A DNA stretch of 64,000 nt from Janthinobacterium violaceinigrum. GTDB taxonomy: Bacteria; Pseudomonadota; Gammaproteobacteria; Burkholderiales; Burkholderiaceae_D. The notes beneath the pieces were generated by a model that made no database searches, was not told where the DNA came from, and saw only the letters and a list, made by a program, of their open reading frames with translations. Below, piece after piece: positions 8,231 through 17,357 of this stretch. Both the position numbers and the translations under genes were made by a program. Position 1 is the stretch's first letter. Each line of letters starts with the position of its first letter. The stretch lies in contig NZ_WFLI01000005.1 of assembly GCF_009208555.1 (NCBI RefSeq), positions 124,001 to 188,000 on the forward strand. Direction: 5' to 3'.

Positions 8231-8592
8231 GATGGTTCCTTTGCAAGTATCAAGATGGGCGCGGTGCGGGCGGCGCGGGCAGTGGATGACCGCGCGCCGC
8301 GCGTGAAGCTTGAATTTATGGCACGGATGCCGATGCTTCTGTTCGCCATTTCACCTTGAACGCAGAAATGTCGCCCCATGTAGCGACGGCAAAAAATAGA
8401 TGCGATAGAGAAATAATTCACACGGGAAATATTTTTCACTTTCTTGCTTCTAATGTTCGTTAACGCACAGACCAAGCGAGAGCACGGTGGCATTCTGTGT
8501 CCAGACGCTCAGGATTCGTGGCGTTCTGGTATAAAAATTGCCAAGAACTTAACAATCCGGGCTACCGGCAATCGTTTAAAAGGAGTATTCAA
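8231..8592. other. Divergent intergenic region, no gene seen
   Basis: These 362 bases separate the lipoprotein gene (minus) from the winged-helix-like gene (plus). The middle part (about 8380-8460) is clearly more AT-rich than its surroundings. The only recognisable signals are the sigma54-like/TATAAA site at 8526..8542 and the AGGAG ribosome-binding site at 8581..8585. No RNA gene or convincing small reading frame is visible. Confidence 0.5.
8526..8542 (+). promoter_or_regulatory. Possible sigma54 promoter (or sigma70 -10) of the 8593 gene
   Basis: CTGGTATAAAAATTGCC has GG and GC ten bases apart with an intact TTGC -12 element, but its -24 element (TGGTATA) is weaker than consensus. The same bases contain TATAAA (8530..8535), which could be a sigma70 -10, although no good -35 lies 16-18 bases upstream. 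Transcription would start about 40 bases ahead of the ATG. Confidence 0.35.
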
Positions 8593-9213
8593 ATGCATGC
8601 AATGACTCAGTCTCACGTGAAGAGCGAATTAAAGGCAGCGCACCAGGAACTTCGTAGCCCCGAAAAAGGCTCGCAAATGGTAGAACGCGCAGCACCCATC
8701 CCCCCGGAACGCATGAATCCCATTTCCATGGCACCGATCGAGCGCGTGCGTTCGACGTCGGCCACCCTGCGCCGCATCGAAAACATGCAAAAGCTGATCG
8801 GCGAATTGTCGCTGCACGAGATGCTGGCCGATGAAATCGCCTGGTTCCTCAAGTTTTCGCCATCGGGCGCCCGCAAATATATCCGCGACTTGCGCGAAGC
8901 GGGCGTGATCGAACTGGCACGCTATATCGAAGGCACGGCCACCTACCTGGGCAAGGCAGTGTACCAGCTGACGCCGGACCCTGAGCGCGTGCGCGCCTTC
9001 CTGGCCGCTATCGTCCAGCCAAAACGCGAAGGCGCGCCACCGCGCAAGGACCGTCCCGGCCTGCGCGAGCAAAGCATGGCAGGCAGCGGCCGTCACTTCC
9101 ACATCCTGGCCGATGACACGCATTACGCCATCCGCGTCAACCGCGGTCCCGTGACGCGCGATCCGCTGGTGGCCGCCCTGTTCGGTGCGCCGCAGCAGAA
9201 AGCTGCCGAGTAA
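8593..9213 (+). CDS. Winged-helix-like DNA-binding protein, unknown role
   Basis: This is a 206-residue basic protein. The ATG at 8593 is chosen because AGGAG lies seven bases upstream; an upstream extension to 8497 has no such site. Residues 65-150 look like a winged helix: a helical stretch (RRIENMQKLIGELS), a turn with SPSGARKYIRDLREAGVIEL resembling a recognition helix, then a beta wing (GKAVYQLTPDPE). The N-terminal 60 residues are polar and the C-terminus is basic. It may be a transcription regulator of the ArsR/MarR structural class, but I do not recognise the family. A strong hairpin terminator follows at 9290. Confidence 0.65.
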   Translation: MHAMTQSHVKSELKAAHQELRSPEKGSQMVERAAPIPPERMNPISMAPIERVRSTSATLRRIENMQKLIGELSLHEMLADEIAWFLKFSPSGARKYIRDLREAGVIELARYIEGTATYLGKAVYQLTPDPERVRAFLAAIVQPKREGAPPRKDRPGLREQSMAGSGRHFHILADDTHYAIRVNRGPVTRDPLVAALFGAPQQKAAE

Positions 9214-9289
9214 TAGTTACGGCGCCTGAACGGCCGCGTGGCGGCTGGCGGGCGTAATGCTTGTGGTTCGTATTATCAGACGCATGTCG

Positions 9290-9314
9290 AAAGCCGGGTT
9301 GCGACCCGGCTTTT
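9290..9314 (+). terminator. Hairpin terminator after the winged-helix-like gene
   Basis: AAAGCCGGGT (9290..9299), loop TGCG and ACCCGGCTTT (9304..9313) form a perfect ten-base stem with a tetraloop. Only four T follow, so termination may be partial. It lies 77 bases past the stop codon. Confidence 0.7.
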
Positions 9315-9497
9315 GGCGTTGCGCCGAACGGTCCGAGATGCGCCGATTGAATGTGGTCTGATTGAAAAGACTGCAAGCATCCCCATGTGGGCTGGACTGC
9401 TGCCCGCAACGCGCGGGTTCACTTGAAGGAGCTTGTCCTTGTCTGCCTACGCCGCCTTGTTGTTCTCTAGCCCCCCGGTCTTGAAACGGGCCGCCGC

Positions 9498-10370
9498 ATG
9501 AACCCGCTACTGTGGATCGCCCTCGTCACGGTGGCCATCGTCTTTTCGCTGTGGTTCCCCCGCTGGCGCCTGCAGCGTGCCCTGGCCAAGCCCTTGCCGC
9601 CCGCGGGCCTGGCCGTGCTGGAAAAGAATATCCCCGTGTACAAGCGCATGCCGGCTCCGTTGCAGGAGCAATTGCGCCGCCTCGTCGTACAATTTCTGTA
9701 TCAGAAGAAATTTGTCGGCTGCGGCGGCCTGGAAATCACGGACGAGATGCGCTACACCATCGCCGGCCAGGCTTGTTTGCTGCTGCTCAATCGCCAGACC
9801 CAGGTGTATCCGGAACTCGACACCATCCTCGTGTACCCCACGGAATTCATCGTCACGCGCAATGAAGTGGGGCCGGGCGGCGTGGTGACGCCGTCGGCAA
9901 ATGGCTTGTTGGGCGAATCCTGGGGCGATGGCCGCGTGGTGCTGGCCTGGGACCACGTGCAGCGGGGCGCGGCCGACTGGACCGATGGCCACAATGTCGT
10001 GCTGCATGAATTTGCCCACCAGCTCGACAGCGAATCGGGTGCCGCGAATGGCGCGCCCTACCTGCCCAGCGTGTCCAGCTACCGCAGCTGGGCCACGGTG
10101 CTGTCGCGCGACTTCGACAACCTGCGCCACGACGCCATGTACCAGCAGCAAAGCGTGATGGACCATTACGGCGCCACCAATCCCGCCGAATTCTTTGCCG
10201 TGGCCACGGAAACCTTCTTTGAAAAGCCGTATCAGATGGCCGAGCACCATGAAGAGCTGTACGCGCAATTCTTGCAGTACTACAAGGTCGACCCGCGCGA
10301 CTGGATGGCGCCGCCCGTGGAACCCGAGCACATGGCCTCGCCATTCCCGAACTACGCGCCCCACTGGTAA
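9498..10370 (+). CDS. mtfA: Zinc metallopeptidase MtfA (M90 family)
   Basis: This 290-residue protein has an N-terminal membrane segment (about 3-20) and the M90 zinc site HEFAH at 170-174. A downstream acidic ligand candidate lies in the NPAEFFAVATETFFEKP segment. In E. coli MtfA binds the glucose repressor Mlc and has aminopeptidase activity; whether that link exists in this organism is not shown by the sequence. No clear ribosome-binding site precedes the ATG. It stands alone and converges with the LytTR regulator gene eight bases downstream of its stop. Confidence 0.88.
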   Translation: MNPLLWIALVTVAIVFSLWFPRWRLQRALAKPLPPAGLAVLEKNIPVYKRMPAPLQEQLRRLVVQFLYQKKFVGCGGLEITDEMRYTIAGQACLLLLNRQTQVYPELDTILVYPTEFIVTRNEVGPGGVVTPSANGLLGESWGDGRVVLAWDHVQRGAADWTDGHNVVLHEFAHQLDSESGAANGAPYLPSVSSYRSWATVLSRDFDNLRHDAMYQQQSVMDHYGATNPAEFFAVATETFFEKPYQMAEHHEELYAQFLQYYKVDPRDWMAPPVEPEHMASPFPNYAPHW

Positions 10371-10378
10371 GGGAAACT

Positions 10379-11080
10379 TCAGCCCAGCAGCCGCTGTTTC
10401 AGGGCCGGATAGCTGCTGCGCGAGACGGGGATGCCCGTGCTGGTCTGCGTGTCGAGCGCGTATTTGCCGCCCGCGCCGATCTGCAGCCGCTTGAAGCCCA
10501 GGCTGTTGACGATGTAGGAGCGGTGCACGCGCAGGAAGTGGGGCGGCAGCAGGGCCATGAGCTTGTCGATGGCCAAGTCGTGAAAACAGTGTTCGCCGCT
10601 GCGCAGCACGATGTTGCTGTAGTGGCCGTCGGCCTGCACGTGGTCGATGTCGGCCATGGCGATCCATTCCAGCGCACCCCGTTTCTTGACGGCCAGGGAA
10701 CTGGCGTGCGCCGCGCCCCGGGCCGGCTGGTCCGTGTAGCGTTGCAGTGCCTTGTGCAGGCGTTCGCGGCTGAACGGCTTGGCAACGAAGTCGAGCACGC
10801 CGAATTCGAAGGCCGTGATCGAGCGTTCCCCGTGGGCCGAGACGATGATGGTCTGGAACGGGGCGCTGCCGGCCAGGCGCAGCAAGTCATAGCCGTCCGC
10901 GCCGTGCAGGTTCAGATCCAGCAACAGCAAATCCACCTTTTCCCGGGCCAGGGCGGCCAGCGCTTGCGGCACATTGTCGTGCAGCGCGAGCGTGGCCAGG
11001 CGCGCGCCGAAATGCGTGCGCACCCCGCGTTCGAGGCCCCGCGCGATCAGCGGTTCATCTTCCAGTATCAATACATTCAT
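10379..11080 (-). CDS. LytTR-family response regulator
   Basis: This 233-residue regulator has a receiver domain (1-120; phosphoacceptor Asp55 in LLLLDLNLHG) and a C-terminal LytTR DNA-binding domain (about 130-230, with FLRVHRSYIVNS). The architecture is that of AlgR/LytR/YehT. Its start overlaps the end of the kinase gene by four bases (ATGA), so the pair is translationally coupled. Targets are not evident; no candidate operator is visible nearby. Confidence 0.9.
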   Translation of the reverse strand: MNVLILEDEPLIARGLERGVRTHFGARLATLALHDNVPQALAALAREKVDLLLLDLNLHGADGYDLLRLAGSAPFQTIIVSAHGERSITAFEFGVLDFVAKPFSRERLHKALQRYTDQPARGAAHASSLAVKKRGALEWIAMADIDHVQADGHYSNIVLRSGEHCFHDLAIDKLMALLPPHFLRVHRSYIVNSLGFKRLQIGAGGKYALDTQTSTGIPVSRSSYPALKQRLLG

Positions 11081-12738
11081 GGCGCCGCCGGCAAGGTAAA
11101 AATGAGGCGCCAGCCTGCCGGATGCTGTTCGCTGACATATTCGCTGGCATAGCGGGCGTCGTCGCCGAACACGGCGTGCAGGCTGGCGCGGATGTACTGT
11201 TCGCCCATGCCGCTGCCCGCATGCGGGCGCGTTTCCCCTTCGGGCAAGAGCAGGGTGAGCACCCGCGTTTGCGCCAGCCTGGCACTGCGCAGGATAAACA
11301 GGGCGCCGTGGCGGTAGCGGTTATGGCTGAACGCATTTTCCAGCGCCGTCAGCAAGATGGCGGGCGGCACGGTGATGCCGGCCGCCTCGCCCTCGAGCTG
11401 CAGGCTGCACGGCTGCTGCAGCCGCGTGCCCATGATGCTCAGGTAATTTTCGCACATGGCCAGTTCCTGCGTCAGGGCGATGCTGGGTTGCTGGGCAAAC
11501 TCGTTGAGCATGCGCAACTCGGCGCCGAGCGCCTCGATGAAGGTTTCGGCCGCCTGCGGCGACTGCGCGTTGAGTTCGCCGATCAGGCTCAGGGAATTCA
11601 TCAGGAAATGCGGCTGCATGCTTTTGCGTAAGAGCTGGTTTTCCAGCTGCTGGGCGCGCACTGCCTTGCTGCGTTCACGCAAGAGCTGCGCCAGCAATTG
11701 CGCGCACAGGGGCAGCAGCAAAAAGCACACGACGAGGGCGAAGCCGCCTTCGGCAAACTGGCTGCCCGTCAGCAGGAACAGGGCGCACGAAGCGAGCGCG
11801 ATCAAGGTGCCGCCGCGGCTGCCCGGCAGGCGGCGCCACAGGGCACCCAGGTTGAGTGTCAGGCTCGCGGCCAGGCCCGCCAAAAACATCTGCCAGCAGC
11901 GCGCATCGAAATGCGCGGGCAGCGCGCCGGCCAGCGCGACGCCCGCCAGCAGCACCGCCGCCGCCAGCGGCCAGCGGGGCAGGCGGTAAGCCGCATAGAA
12001 ATACAGGGGCAGCAAGGTGGAAAACAGCCAGGTCAGGGCGCTGACGGTATACAGGCGCGGCAGGTGCCAGGGATAGGCATAGCCCGTGATGCTGCGCCAG
12101 ATTTCCACCACCAGCAGCAGGGCCGCCGCCAGGCACAGCGCGGCAAACATGGCCCAGTGCCGCTGCCGCTGGTACAGCAGGGTCAAGGCCAGGAAGAGCA
12201 GGGCGGCGGCGGCCAGCGCCCCGGCCAGCAGCAGTGGCGGCAGCCTGTACCAGGCCAGCGCCGCGCGATAATCTTGCCGGTCGACCAGGTACAGCGCATA
12301 AAATGGCGACGTCAGGTGCGCCGGCACCTGCTGCATCGACAGCAGCAGTCGCAGGTGGTGCGTGCCCATGGCCAATTGCTGGGGCCGCAGGTGGATGGCG
12401 AAATCGATGTCGCCCGCGCGCTCTCCGCTGGCCTGGCGGGCGGGCTGGCCATTGCTGCCGATCAGGACGCCGTCGAGCCACAGCTCGCTGGCGGCCAGCG
12501 CCGACAGCACCAGCAGCTGCGTCGACGGCGGCGTGGCGACCAGGGACAGTTCGCGTTCCACGCACAGCAGCTGGCCCGGCTGGACCAGCTGCTGCAGCGC
12601 AGCGGCGGGCGTAGACGGCGGATTGCCGCAGGTGCGCCAGCCTTCGTCCAGCGACAGCGGATGCATGGCGCTGGCGAAAGCGGGCAGGGCCAGGCAGCAC
12701 AGCAACAGGTAGCGGAAGAGGGAGGGCATGGCGGGCAT
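11077..12738 (-). CDS. LytS/YehU-type sensor histidine kinase with periplasmic domain
   Basis: This 553-residue protein starts with a signal-like segment, followed by a periplasmic beta domain (about 25-165) that resembles the jelly-roll input of 7TM-DISM sensors. Seven or more hydrophobic membrane segments follow (about 170-360). The kinase part is of the His_kinase type: ENQLLRKSMQPHFLMNSL carries the phosphoacceptor His, and the ATPase half is degenerate-looking, with ENAFSHN as N box. It is paired with the LytTR regulator. Start at 12738; the ATG at 12729 is an alternative. The ligand is unknown. Confidence 0.85.
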   Translation of the reverse strand: MPAMPSLFRYLLLCCLALPAFASAMHPLSLDEGWRTCGNPPSTPAAALQQLVQPGQLLCVERELSLVATPPSTQLLVLSALAASELWLDGVLIGSNGQPARQASGERAGDIDFAIHLRPQQLAMGTHHLRLLLSMQQVPAHLTSPFYALYLVDRQDYRAALAWYRLPPLLLAGALAAAALLFLALTLLYQRQRHWAMFAALCLAAALLLVVEIWRSITGYAYPWHLPRLYTVSALTWLFSTLLPLYFYAAYRLPRWPLAAAVLLAGVALAGALPAHFDARCWQMFLAGLAASLTLNLGALWRRLPGSRGGTLIALASCALFLLTGSQFAEGGFALVVCFLLLPLCAQLLAQLLRERSKAVRAQQLENQLLRKSMQPHFLMNSLSLIGELNAQSPQAAETFIEALGAELRMLNEFAQQPSIALTQELAMCENYLSIMGTRLQQPCSLQLEGEAAGITVPPAILLTALENAFSHNRYRHGALFILRSARLAQTRVLTLLLPEGETRPHAGSGMGEQYIRASLHAVFGDDARYASEYVSEQHPAGWRLIFTLPAAP

Positions 12739-12902
12739 TGTAGCTGCTCATTTGCTATCCTTTTGCAACATTTTTGCGATCGCCGGTGCCGTTCGTGCAG
12801 GGCAAGTGCATTTCGTGCACGGCCCGCCAACGGTGTACGAAAGACATTTACCATGCATCAGCGCCGTGCTGTGCACACGGCCCTCACCATGGACTAATGA
12901 TT

Positions 12903-15017
12903 ATGCAAAGCAGCAAATATTACGGTTTCGCCGGCGCGCTGGCGCTGTTCTGCGGCGTGGCGCAGGCCGCCTCCGCTCCCTCTGCTGCTCCCGCTCCGGC
13001 GCTGGCCGCGCGCCTGGCCGCTTTCGACGGCTGGGTCGCCCAGCGCATGGCCACGGAGCGCATCCCCGGCGTGACCGTGGGCTTCAGCCAGGGCGGCGTG
13101 GAATGGGTAAAAGGCTATGGCTATGCGGACCTGGAAAACCGCGTGCCGGCCACGGCCCAGTCCAGCTACCGGCTGGCGTCCGTCACCAAGCCCATGACGG
13201 CGGTGGCCATCTTGCAACTGGTCGAGCAGGGCAAGGTGGACCTGGATGCGCCCGTGCAAGCCTATGTGCCGTACTTCCCCGTCAAGCCGTTTCCCGTCAC
13301 GGTGCGCCAGCTGCTGGGCCACCTGGGCGGCATCGATGCCTACCGCGACAGCAGGGTGGAGCAGCATTTCAAGGAGCACAAGGATACGCGCCAGTCCATC
13401 GCCGTCTTCGAGCAGTTCGACCTGATCGCCGAACCGGGCACGCGCTACCGCTACACCAGCTATGGCTACAATTTGCTGGGTGCCGTCATCGAAGCCGCCT
13501 CGGGCGAAAGCTATGGCAGCTACATGCGGCGCCACGTGTGGGGGCCGCTGGGCATGGACGCCACCGTGATGGATGACCCGGACGCCGTGATCGCCCACCG
13601 CGTGCGCGGCTACCGGCTGGACGGCAAGGCCTGGAAGAATTCGGAATTCGTCGACATCAGCAGCCGCTTTTCGGCCGGCGGCACGCGCGCCAGCGTGCCC
13701 GACATGCTGGCCTTCGGCAGGGGCGTCCACGACGGGAAGATCCTGTCGGCGGCCAGCGTGGCCGCCATGGTGCAGCCGATGGCCACGCGCGCGGGCCGCT
13801 TGACGAATTACGGCATGGGCTGGGAAATCCTGCCCACGGGCGGGCGCTACGCCATCGCCCACGGCGGCCAGCAGCCGGAAACCGTCACCTATCTGTACAG
13901 CTTTCCCTCGCGCAAGCTCACCATTGCCGTCGCCGCCAATCTCGAGCGCGTCAACCCGGAAGGCTTCGTGCAGCGCCTGTTCGAAGTGGTCACGGGCGAA
14001 CCGTGGCAGCTGAAAACGTATATCGCCGATGCGGGCGCGCAGCGCGCTTACCAGGTGGCGCAAGGCTTATTCGAGGAGGGACGCGCCTATGCCGAGCGCA
14101 CGGATCAATCGTATGCCGATGCGGCCGCCACGCGCGAGGCATTCATGCAAATCAACCGGCAGGCGCTGGCGCCCGACGCCCAGGCGGCACGCGCCTACAT
14201 CGAAGCGGCCCGCCATCCCGCGGGCGGCCGCGTGTTTCTCACGGCCGGCGCCAGCATGGCTGCGGCATTGCGCGCATCGGGCGCCGATCTGAATAAGTAT
14301 GCGCACGGCGGCGCGCTGGCGTTTGCGCGCGACTATATCCGCTTGTCGCAAGGCGCAAAGGCCGGCACCATGCCCCGTTTCGATCCCGCCTTCGAGCATG
14401 CCATCGCGACCCTGGCGGCCAGCTGGGACCGCACGGCCGCCACCGCCTGGCCGGCCGCACCCGCCTCCATCGCCGCCCTCGATAGCCAGCTGCGCACGGC
14501 GTTCCGCGGCCAGCGCGCCTATCCCGATTTCGTGCCCGAACTGCAGGAGCTGGCGCAAGCGTCGGCCGCGCGTGGCGAGGCGGAGGCGGCGCTGGCGGCC
14601 AGCCGCCTGGCCGTGGAACTGTATCCGCTCAGCGACCGCGCGCATGCGCTGCAAGGCTTGACCTTGCTGCGCGCCGGCAAGACGGAGCCTGCACTCGAGG
14701 CCCTGCGCCTGGCGCTGGCCCGCGATCCGCTGGGCGCGGCCAGTCCGGCGGTGCTGAACGGGGAAGCGTACCGGCTGAAAGGCAGCGGCGCCGTCGCGCA
14801 AGGCATGGCCGTGCTGCAGGCGGCCGCCAGCCTGCATCCGCGCGACGCGAATCTGCAGGACAGCCTGGCCGAGTTTTATGCGGAGCAAGGCTTGCGCCCG
14901 CAGGCGGTGCAAGCCTACCAGCAGGCGCTGCAGCTCGATCCCCGCTATCCGGGCGCCGTGGGCGCCAGGGCGGCGATCATCCGCCTGGGTGGCGAGACGA
15001 AGGCGCTGGCGCTTTAG
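12903..15017 (+). CDS. Serine hydrolase (beta-lactamase fold) fused to TPR repeats
   Basis: The product is about 704 residues and begins with a signal peptide (MQSSKYYGFAGALALFCGVAQA). Residues 30-380 form a class C beta-lactamase/DD-peptidase domain: SVTK at 93-96 is the catalytic SxxK, YTSYGYN contains the YxN element, and HGG near 330 is the third motif. The second half ends in tetratricopeptide-like helices (about 570-700, e.g. PQAVQAYQQALQLDPRYPGA). It is probably a periplasmic esterase or peptidase with a protein-interaction tail. The ATG at 12903 has GGA nine bases upstream; 12897 is an alternative. It is divergent from the LytS-type kinase, so the two share an upstream region of about 160 bases. 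Confidence 0.82.
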   Translation: MQSSKYYGFAGALALFCGVAQAASAPSAAPAPALAARLAAFDGWVAQRMATERIPGVTVGFSQGGVEWVKGYGYADLENRVPATAQSSYRLASVTKPMTAVAILQLVEQGKVDLDAPVQAYVPYFPVKPFPVTVRQLLGHLGGIDAYRDSRVEQHFKEHKDTRQSIAVFEQFDLIAEPGTRYRYTSYGYNLLGAVIEAASGESYGSYMRRHVWGPLGMDATVMDDPDAVIAHRVRGYRLDGKAWKNSEFVDISSRFSAGGTRASVPDMLAFGRGVHDGKILSAASVAAMVQPMATRAGRLTNYGMGWEILPTGGRYAIAHGGQQPETVTYLYSFPSRKLTIAVAANLERVNPEGFVQRLFEVVTGEPWQLKTYIADAGAQRAYQVAQGLFEEGRAYAERTDQSYADAAATREAFMQINRQALAPDAQAARAYIEAARHPAGGRVFLTAGASMAAALRASGADLNKYAHGGALAFARDYIRLSQGAKAGTMPRFDPAFEHAIATLAASWDRTAATAWPAAPASIAALDSQLRTAFRGQRAYPDFVPELQELAQASAARGEAEAALAASRLAVELYPLSDRAHALQGLTLLRAGKTEPALEALRLALARDPLGAASPAVLNGEAYRLKGSGAVAQGMAVLQAAASLHPRDANLQDSLAEFYAEQGLRPQAVQAYQQALQLDPRYPGAVGARAAIIRLGGETKALAL

Positions 15018-15136
15018 CTGAGGTCTTCGCTGATGCCTTAGATGAATTCTTCATAAGCAAGGGTGAAAAGATTCCTTTTTGGAAATAAGGGCGCTGCGGT
15101 CTAATGGCGGCATTCATTGTCCACCAGAGGAATCCC

Positions 15137-15967
15137 ATGCAGACCCGTCTCCATTTCGCCGCCCTGTTATTCACCAGCATCGCCTTCACGCAGGTGGCGC
15201 AAGCGGACCAGCTGGCCGCCATCAAGGCGAAAGGCGAGCTGGTCTGCGGTACCCTGGGCACGGACGAGCCGAACAGCTTTATCGACGCCAAGTCGCGCCA
15301 GCTGGTCGGCTATGAAGTGGACCTGTGCCGCGCCATCGCCCAGGGCCTGGGCGTGAAACCCGTCGTGAAGCAGCTGGCCGTGGCTGCCCGCATTCCCGAA
15401 CTGCAGCAGGGCCGCATCGACATCCTGACGGCATCCTTGACGCACAACAAGGAACGCGAAGCGCTGATCGATTTCTCCCTGTCCACGTTTTACACGGGCC
15501 AGCGCGTGCTGGTCAAAAAAAGCAGCAATATCACGACGGTCGCTGGCCTGGCCGGCAAGAAAGTGCTGACCGTCAAGGGCGGCACGCAGGAACCGAATAT
15601 CCGCAAGGCCGTGCCCGGCGTGGACGTGGTGACGTTCGAGACGGCGGGCCAGGCCTATCTGGGCTTGCAGCAAGGCAAAGGCGTCGGCTATGTCGACGAT
15701 GAAGTGTCCTTGCTCAACAACTACGCCAAGCTGGGCGCTGCGCAAAAAGACTACATCGTGCTGCCGCAAAACATCAGCCAGGAAGTGTTTGCCTTCGGCA
15801 TCCGCAAGGGCGAGACGGGCGTGAAAACCGCCGTCGACCAGGTGCTGCGGGGCCTGGAAAAGTCGGGCGAAGCGGAAAAGCTGTTCTTCAAATGGTATGG
15901 CCCGACGAGCAACGTGAAGTTCCAGAAGCGCACATTTAAAATTGAATCGGACAAGATCGACGCCTGA
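15137..15967 (+). CDS. Polar amino acid ABC transporter, binding protein
   Basis: This 276-residue periplasmic protein (SBP_bac_3 family) has a signal peptide ending QVAQA. AGAGGAA precedes the ATG at 15137. The domain carries the family signatures GYEVDLCRAIAQGLG and GRIDILTASLTHNKER. The GltI-like start LVCGTLGTDEPNSF suggests an acidic or polar amino acid, but a keto acid or opine is possible. It heads a four-gene importer operon (binding protein, two permeases, ATPase) ending at 18097. Confidence 0.9.
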   Translation: MQTRLHFAALLFTSIAFTQVAQADQLAAIKAKGELVCGTLGTDEPNSFIDAKSRQLVGYEVDLCRAIAQGLGVKPVVKQLAVAARIPELQQGRIDILTASLTHNKEREALIDFSLSTFYTGQRVLVKKSSNITTVAGLAGKKVLTVKGGTQEPNIRKAVPGVDVVTFETAGQAYLGLQQGKGVGYVDDEVSLLNNYAKLGAAQKDYIVLPQNISQEVFAFGIRKGETGVKTAVDQVLRGLEKSGEAEKLFFKWYGPTSNVKFQKRTFKIESDKIDA

Positions 15968-15987
15968 ACCTTGCCTGATTCTTCCGC

Positions 15988-16665
15988 ATGTTTGATCTGA
16001 ACTTTTTGCTGGCCGGCGACTACCGCGACTGGCTGCTGTCCGGCTTGCTGCTGTCCTTGCAACTGATGGGCATCACCTTGCTGTTGTCCTTGCCGCTGGC
16101 GTGCGGCGTGGCCATGCTGCGCCTGGCGCCGTCGCGTCTGCTCAACGGGCTGGGCGCCGCGTACGTCGAGCTGATCCGCAACGTGCCCTTGCTGGCGCAC
16201 TTCCTGTTCTGGTATTTCGGCGCGCCCGAACTGCTGCCCGACGCCTGGAAGGAACGTTTGTACGCCAGCAATATCGAAGCCGTCAGCGCCATCACGGCCC
16301 TGACCTTGTACACGGCCGCCTACATGGCGGAAGACATCCGCAGCGGCATCCGCGCCATTCCCGTCCAGCAATTCGAAGCGGGACGGGCGCTGGGCTTCAG
16401 TTTTCTTGCCACCATGCGCTTGTGCATCGTGCCGCAGGCGCTGCGGCTGGCCGCGCCGCCGCTGCTGTCGCAAACCCTGAACCTGTGGCAAAACACCAGC
16501 ATCGCCACCGTCATCGGCGTGGCCGAGCTGATGTACCAGACGCAGCGCGTGGAAGCGGCCTCGTTCCGCAGCGTCGATGCGTTCGTCTTTGCCAGCGTGG
16601 CTTACCTGGCCGTCTCGCTGCTGATCGCCAGCCTGGCGGCCTTGCTGCAAAAGAAGGTGTCCTGA
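15988..16665 (+). CDS. Polar amino acid ABC transporter permease 1
   Basis: This 225-residue HisM/GltJ-type permease has about five membrane segments. Its ATPase-docking loop reads EAGRALGFSFLATMRLCIVPQAL. It lies 20 bases after the binding-protein gene, and its TGA overlaps the next ATG by one base (TGATG). With the second permease it would form a heterodimeric inner-membrane channel. Confidence 0.9.
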   Translation: MFDLNFLLAGDYRDWLLSGLLLSLQLMGITLLLSLPLACGVAMLRLAPSRLLNGLGAAYVELIRNVPLLAHFLFWYFGAPELLPDAWKERLYASNIEAVSAITALTLYTAAYMAEDIRSGIRAIPVQQFEAGRALGFSFLATMRLCIVPQALRLAAPPLLSQTLNLWQNTSIATVIGVAELMYQTQRVEAASFRSVDAFVFASVAYLAVSLLIASLAALLQKKVS

Positions 16666-17357
16666 TGCTGGAACTGCTGCACGATTACTGGCTGTACTTT
16701 CTCGTGGGACGCTATCCCGAGGGCCCGCTGGGCGGCCTGGCGCTGACGGTGCTGCTGGCCAGCCTGGCGCTGGTGCTCAGCCTGCCGTTTGGCTTGCTGC
16801 TGGGGCTGGCGCGCCTGAGCCCCTGGCGCCTGCTGCGCTGGCCCGTCGCCGCGCTGATCCACGTGGTGCGGGGCATTCCCCTGCTGCTCGTCATCTTCTG
16901 GGCATATTTCTTCCTGCCCAGCATCACGGGTCATGAAAGCGGGCAATTCGGCACCATGCTGGCCGCCCTCGTCATCTTCGACGGCATCTATCTGGCCGAA
17001 ATCGTGCGCGCCGGCGTGCAAGCCGTGCCCCGGGGACAGGTGGAAGCGGCCCGTTCCCTGGGCTTGAACTACCTGGACAGCATGCGCACGGTGGTGCTGC
17101 CGCAGGCGCTGCGCCACATGCTGCCCTCGCTGGTGAACCAGTTTGTGTCCACCATCAAGGAAACCTCGCTCGGCACCATCATCGGCCTGGCCGAAGTGTC
17201 GTTCATCGCTTCGCAAGTAAACGGCCTGGTGCTGACCAAGCCCGTGCAAGTGTATTTCTTGCTGGGCATGACGTATTTTGTTCTATGTTTCAGCCTGTCG
17301 CGCGCCGCCTTCTGGCTCGAGCGGCGCCAGGCGCGTCTCCTGAAAGCGGCTGCATGA
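16665..17357 (+). CDS. Polar amino acid ABC transporter permease 2
   Basis: This is the second HisQ/GltK-type permease, 230 residues with five predicted membrane segments. The loop [23 protein letters not shown] contacts the ATPase. The ATG at 16665 overlaps the previous stop by one base, and its own stop overlaps the ATPase start by four bases, so the three genes are translationally coupled. A longer frame reaching back to 16101 is only the shadow of permease 1. Confidence 0.9.
   Translation: MLELLHDYWLYFLVGRYPEGPLGGLALTVLLASLALVLSLPFGLLLGLARLSPWRLLRWPVAALIHVVRGIPLLLVIFWAYFFLPSITGHESGQFGTMLAALVIFDGIYLAEIVRAGVQAVPRGQVEAARSLGLNYLDSMRTVVLPQALRHMLPSLVNQFVSTIKETSLGTIIGLAEVSFIASQVNGLVLTKPVQVYFLLGMTYFVLCFSLSRAAFWLERRQARLLKAAA

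Noticed and set aside
8323..8341. TGGCACGGATGCC as a sigma54 promoter
   Set aside because: The -24 half looks good but no GC occurs ten bases after the GG.
12774..12902. Upstream extension of the serine hydrolase frame
   Set aside because: It adds residues with no signal-peptide logic; the signal sequence starts at the ATG at 12903 (or 12897).
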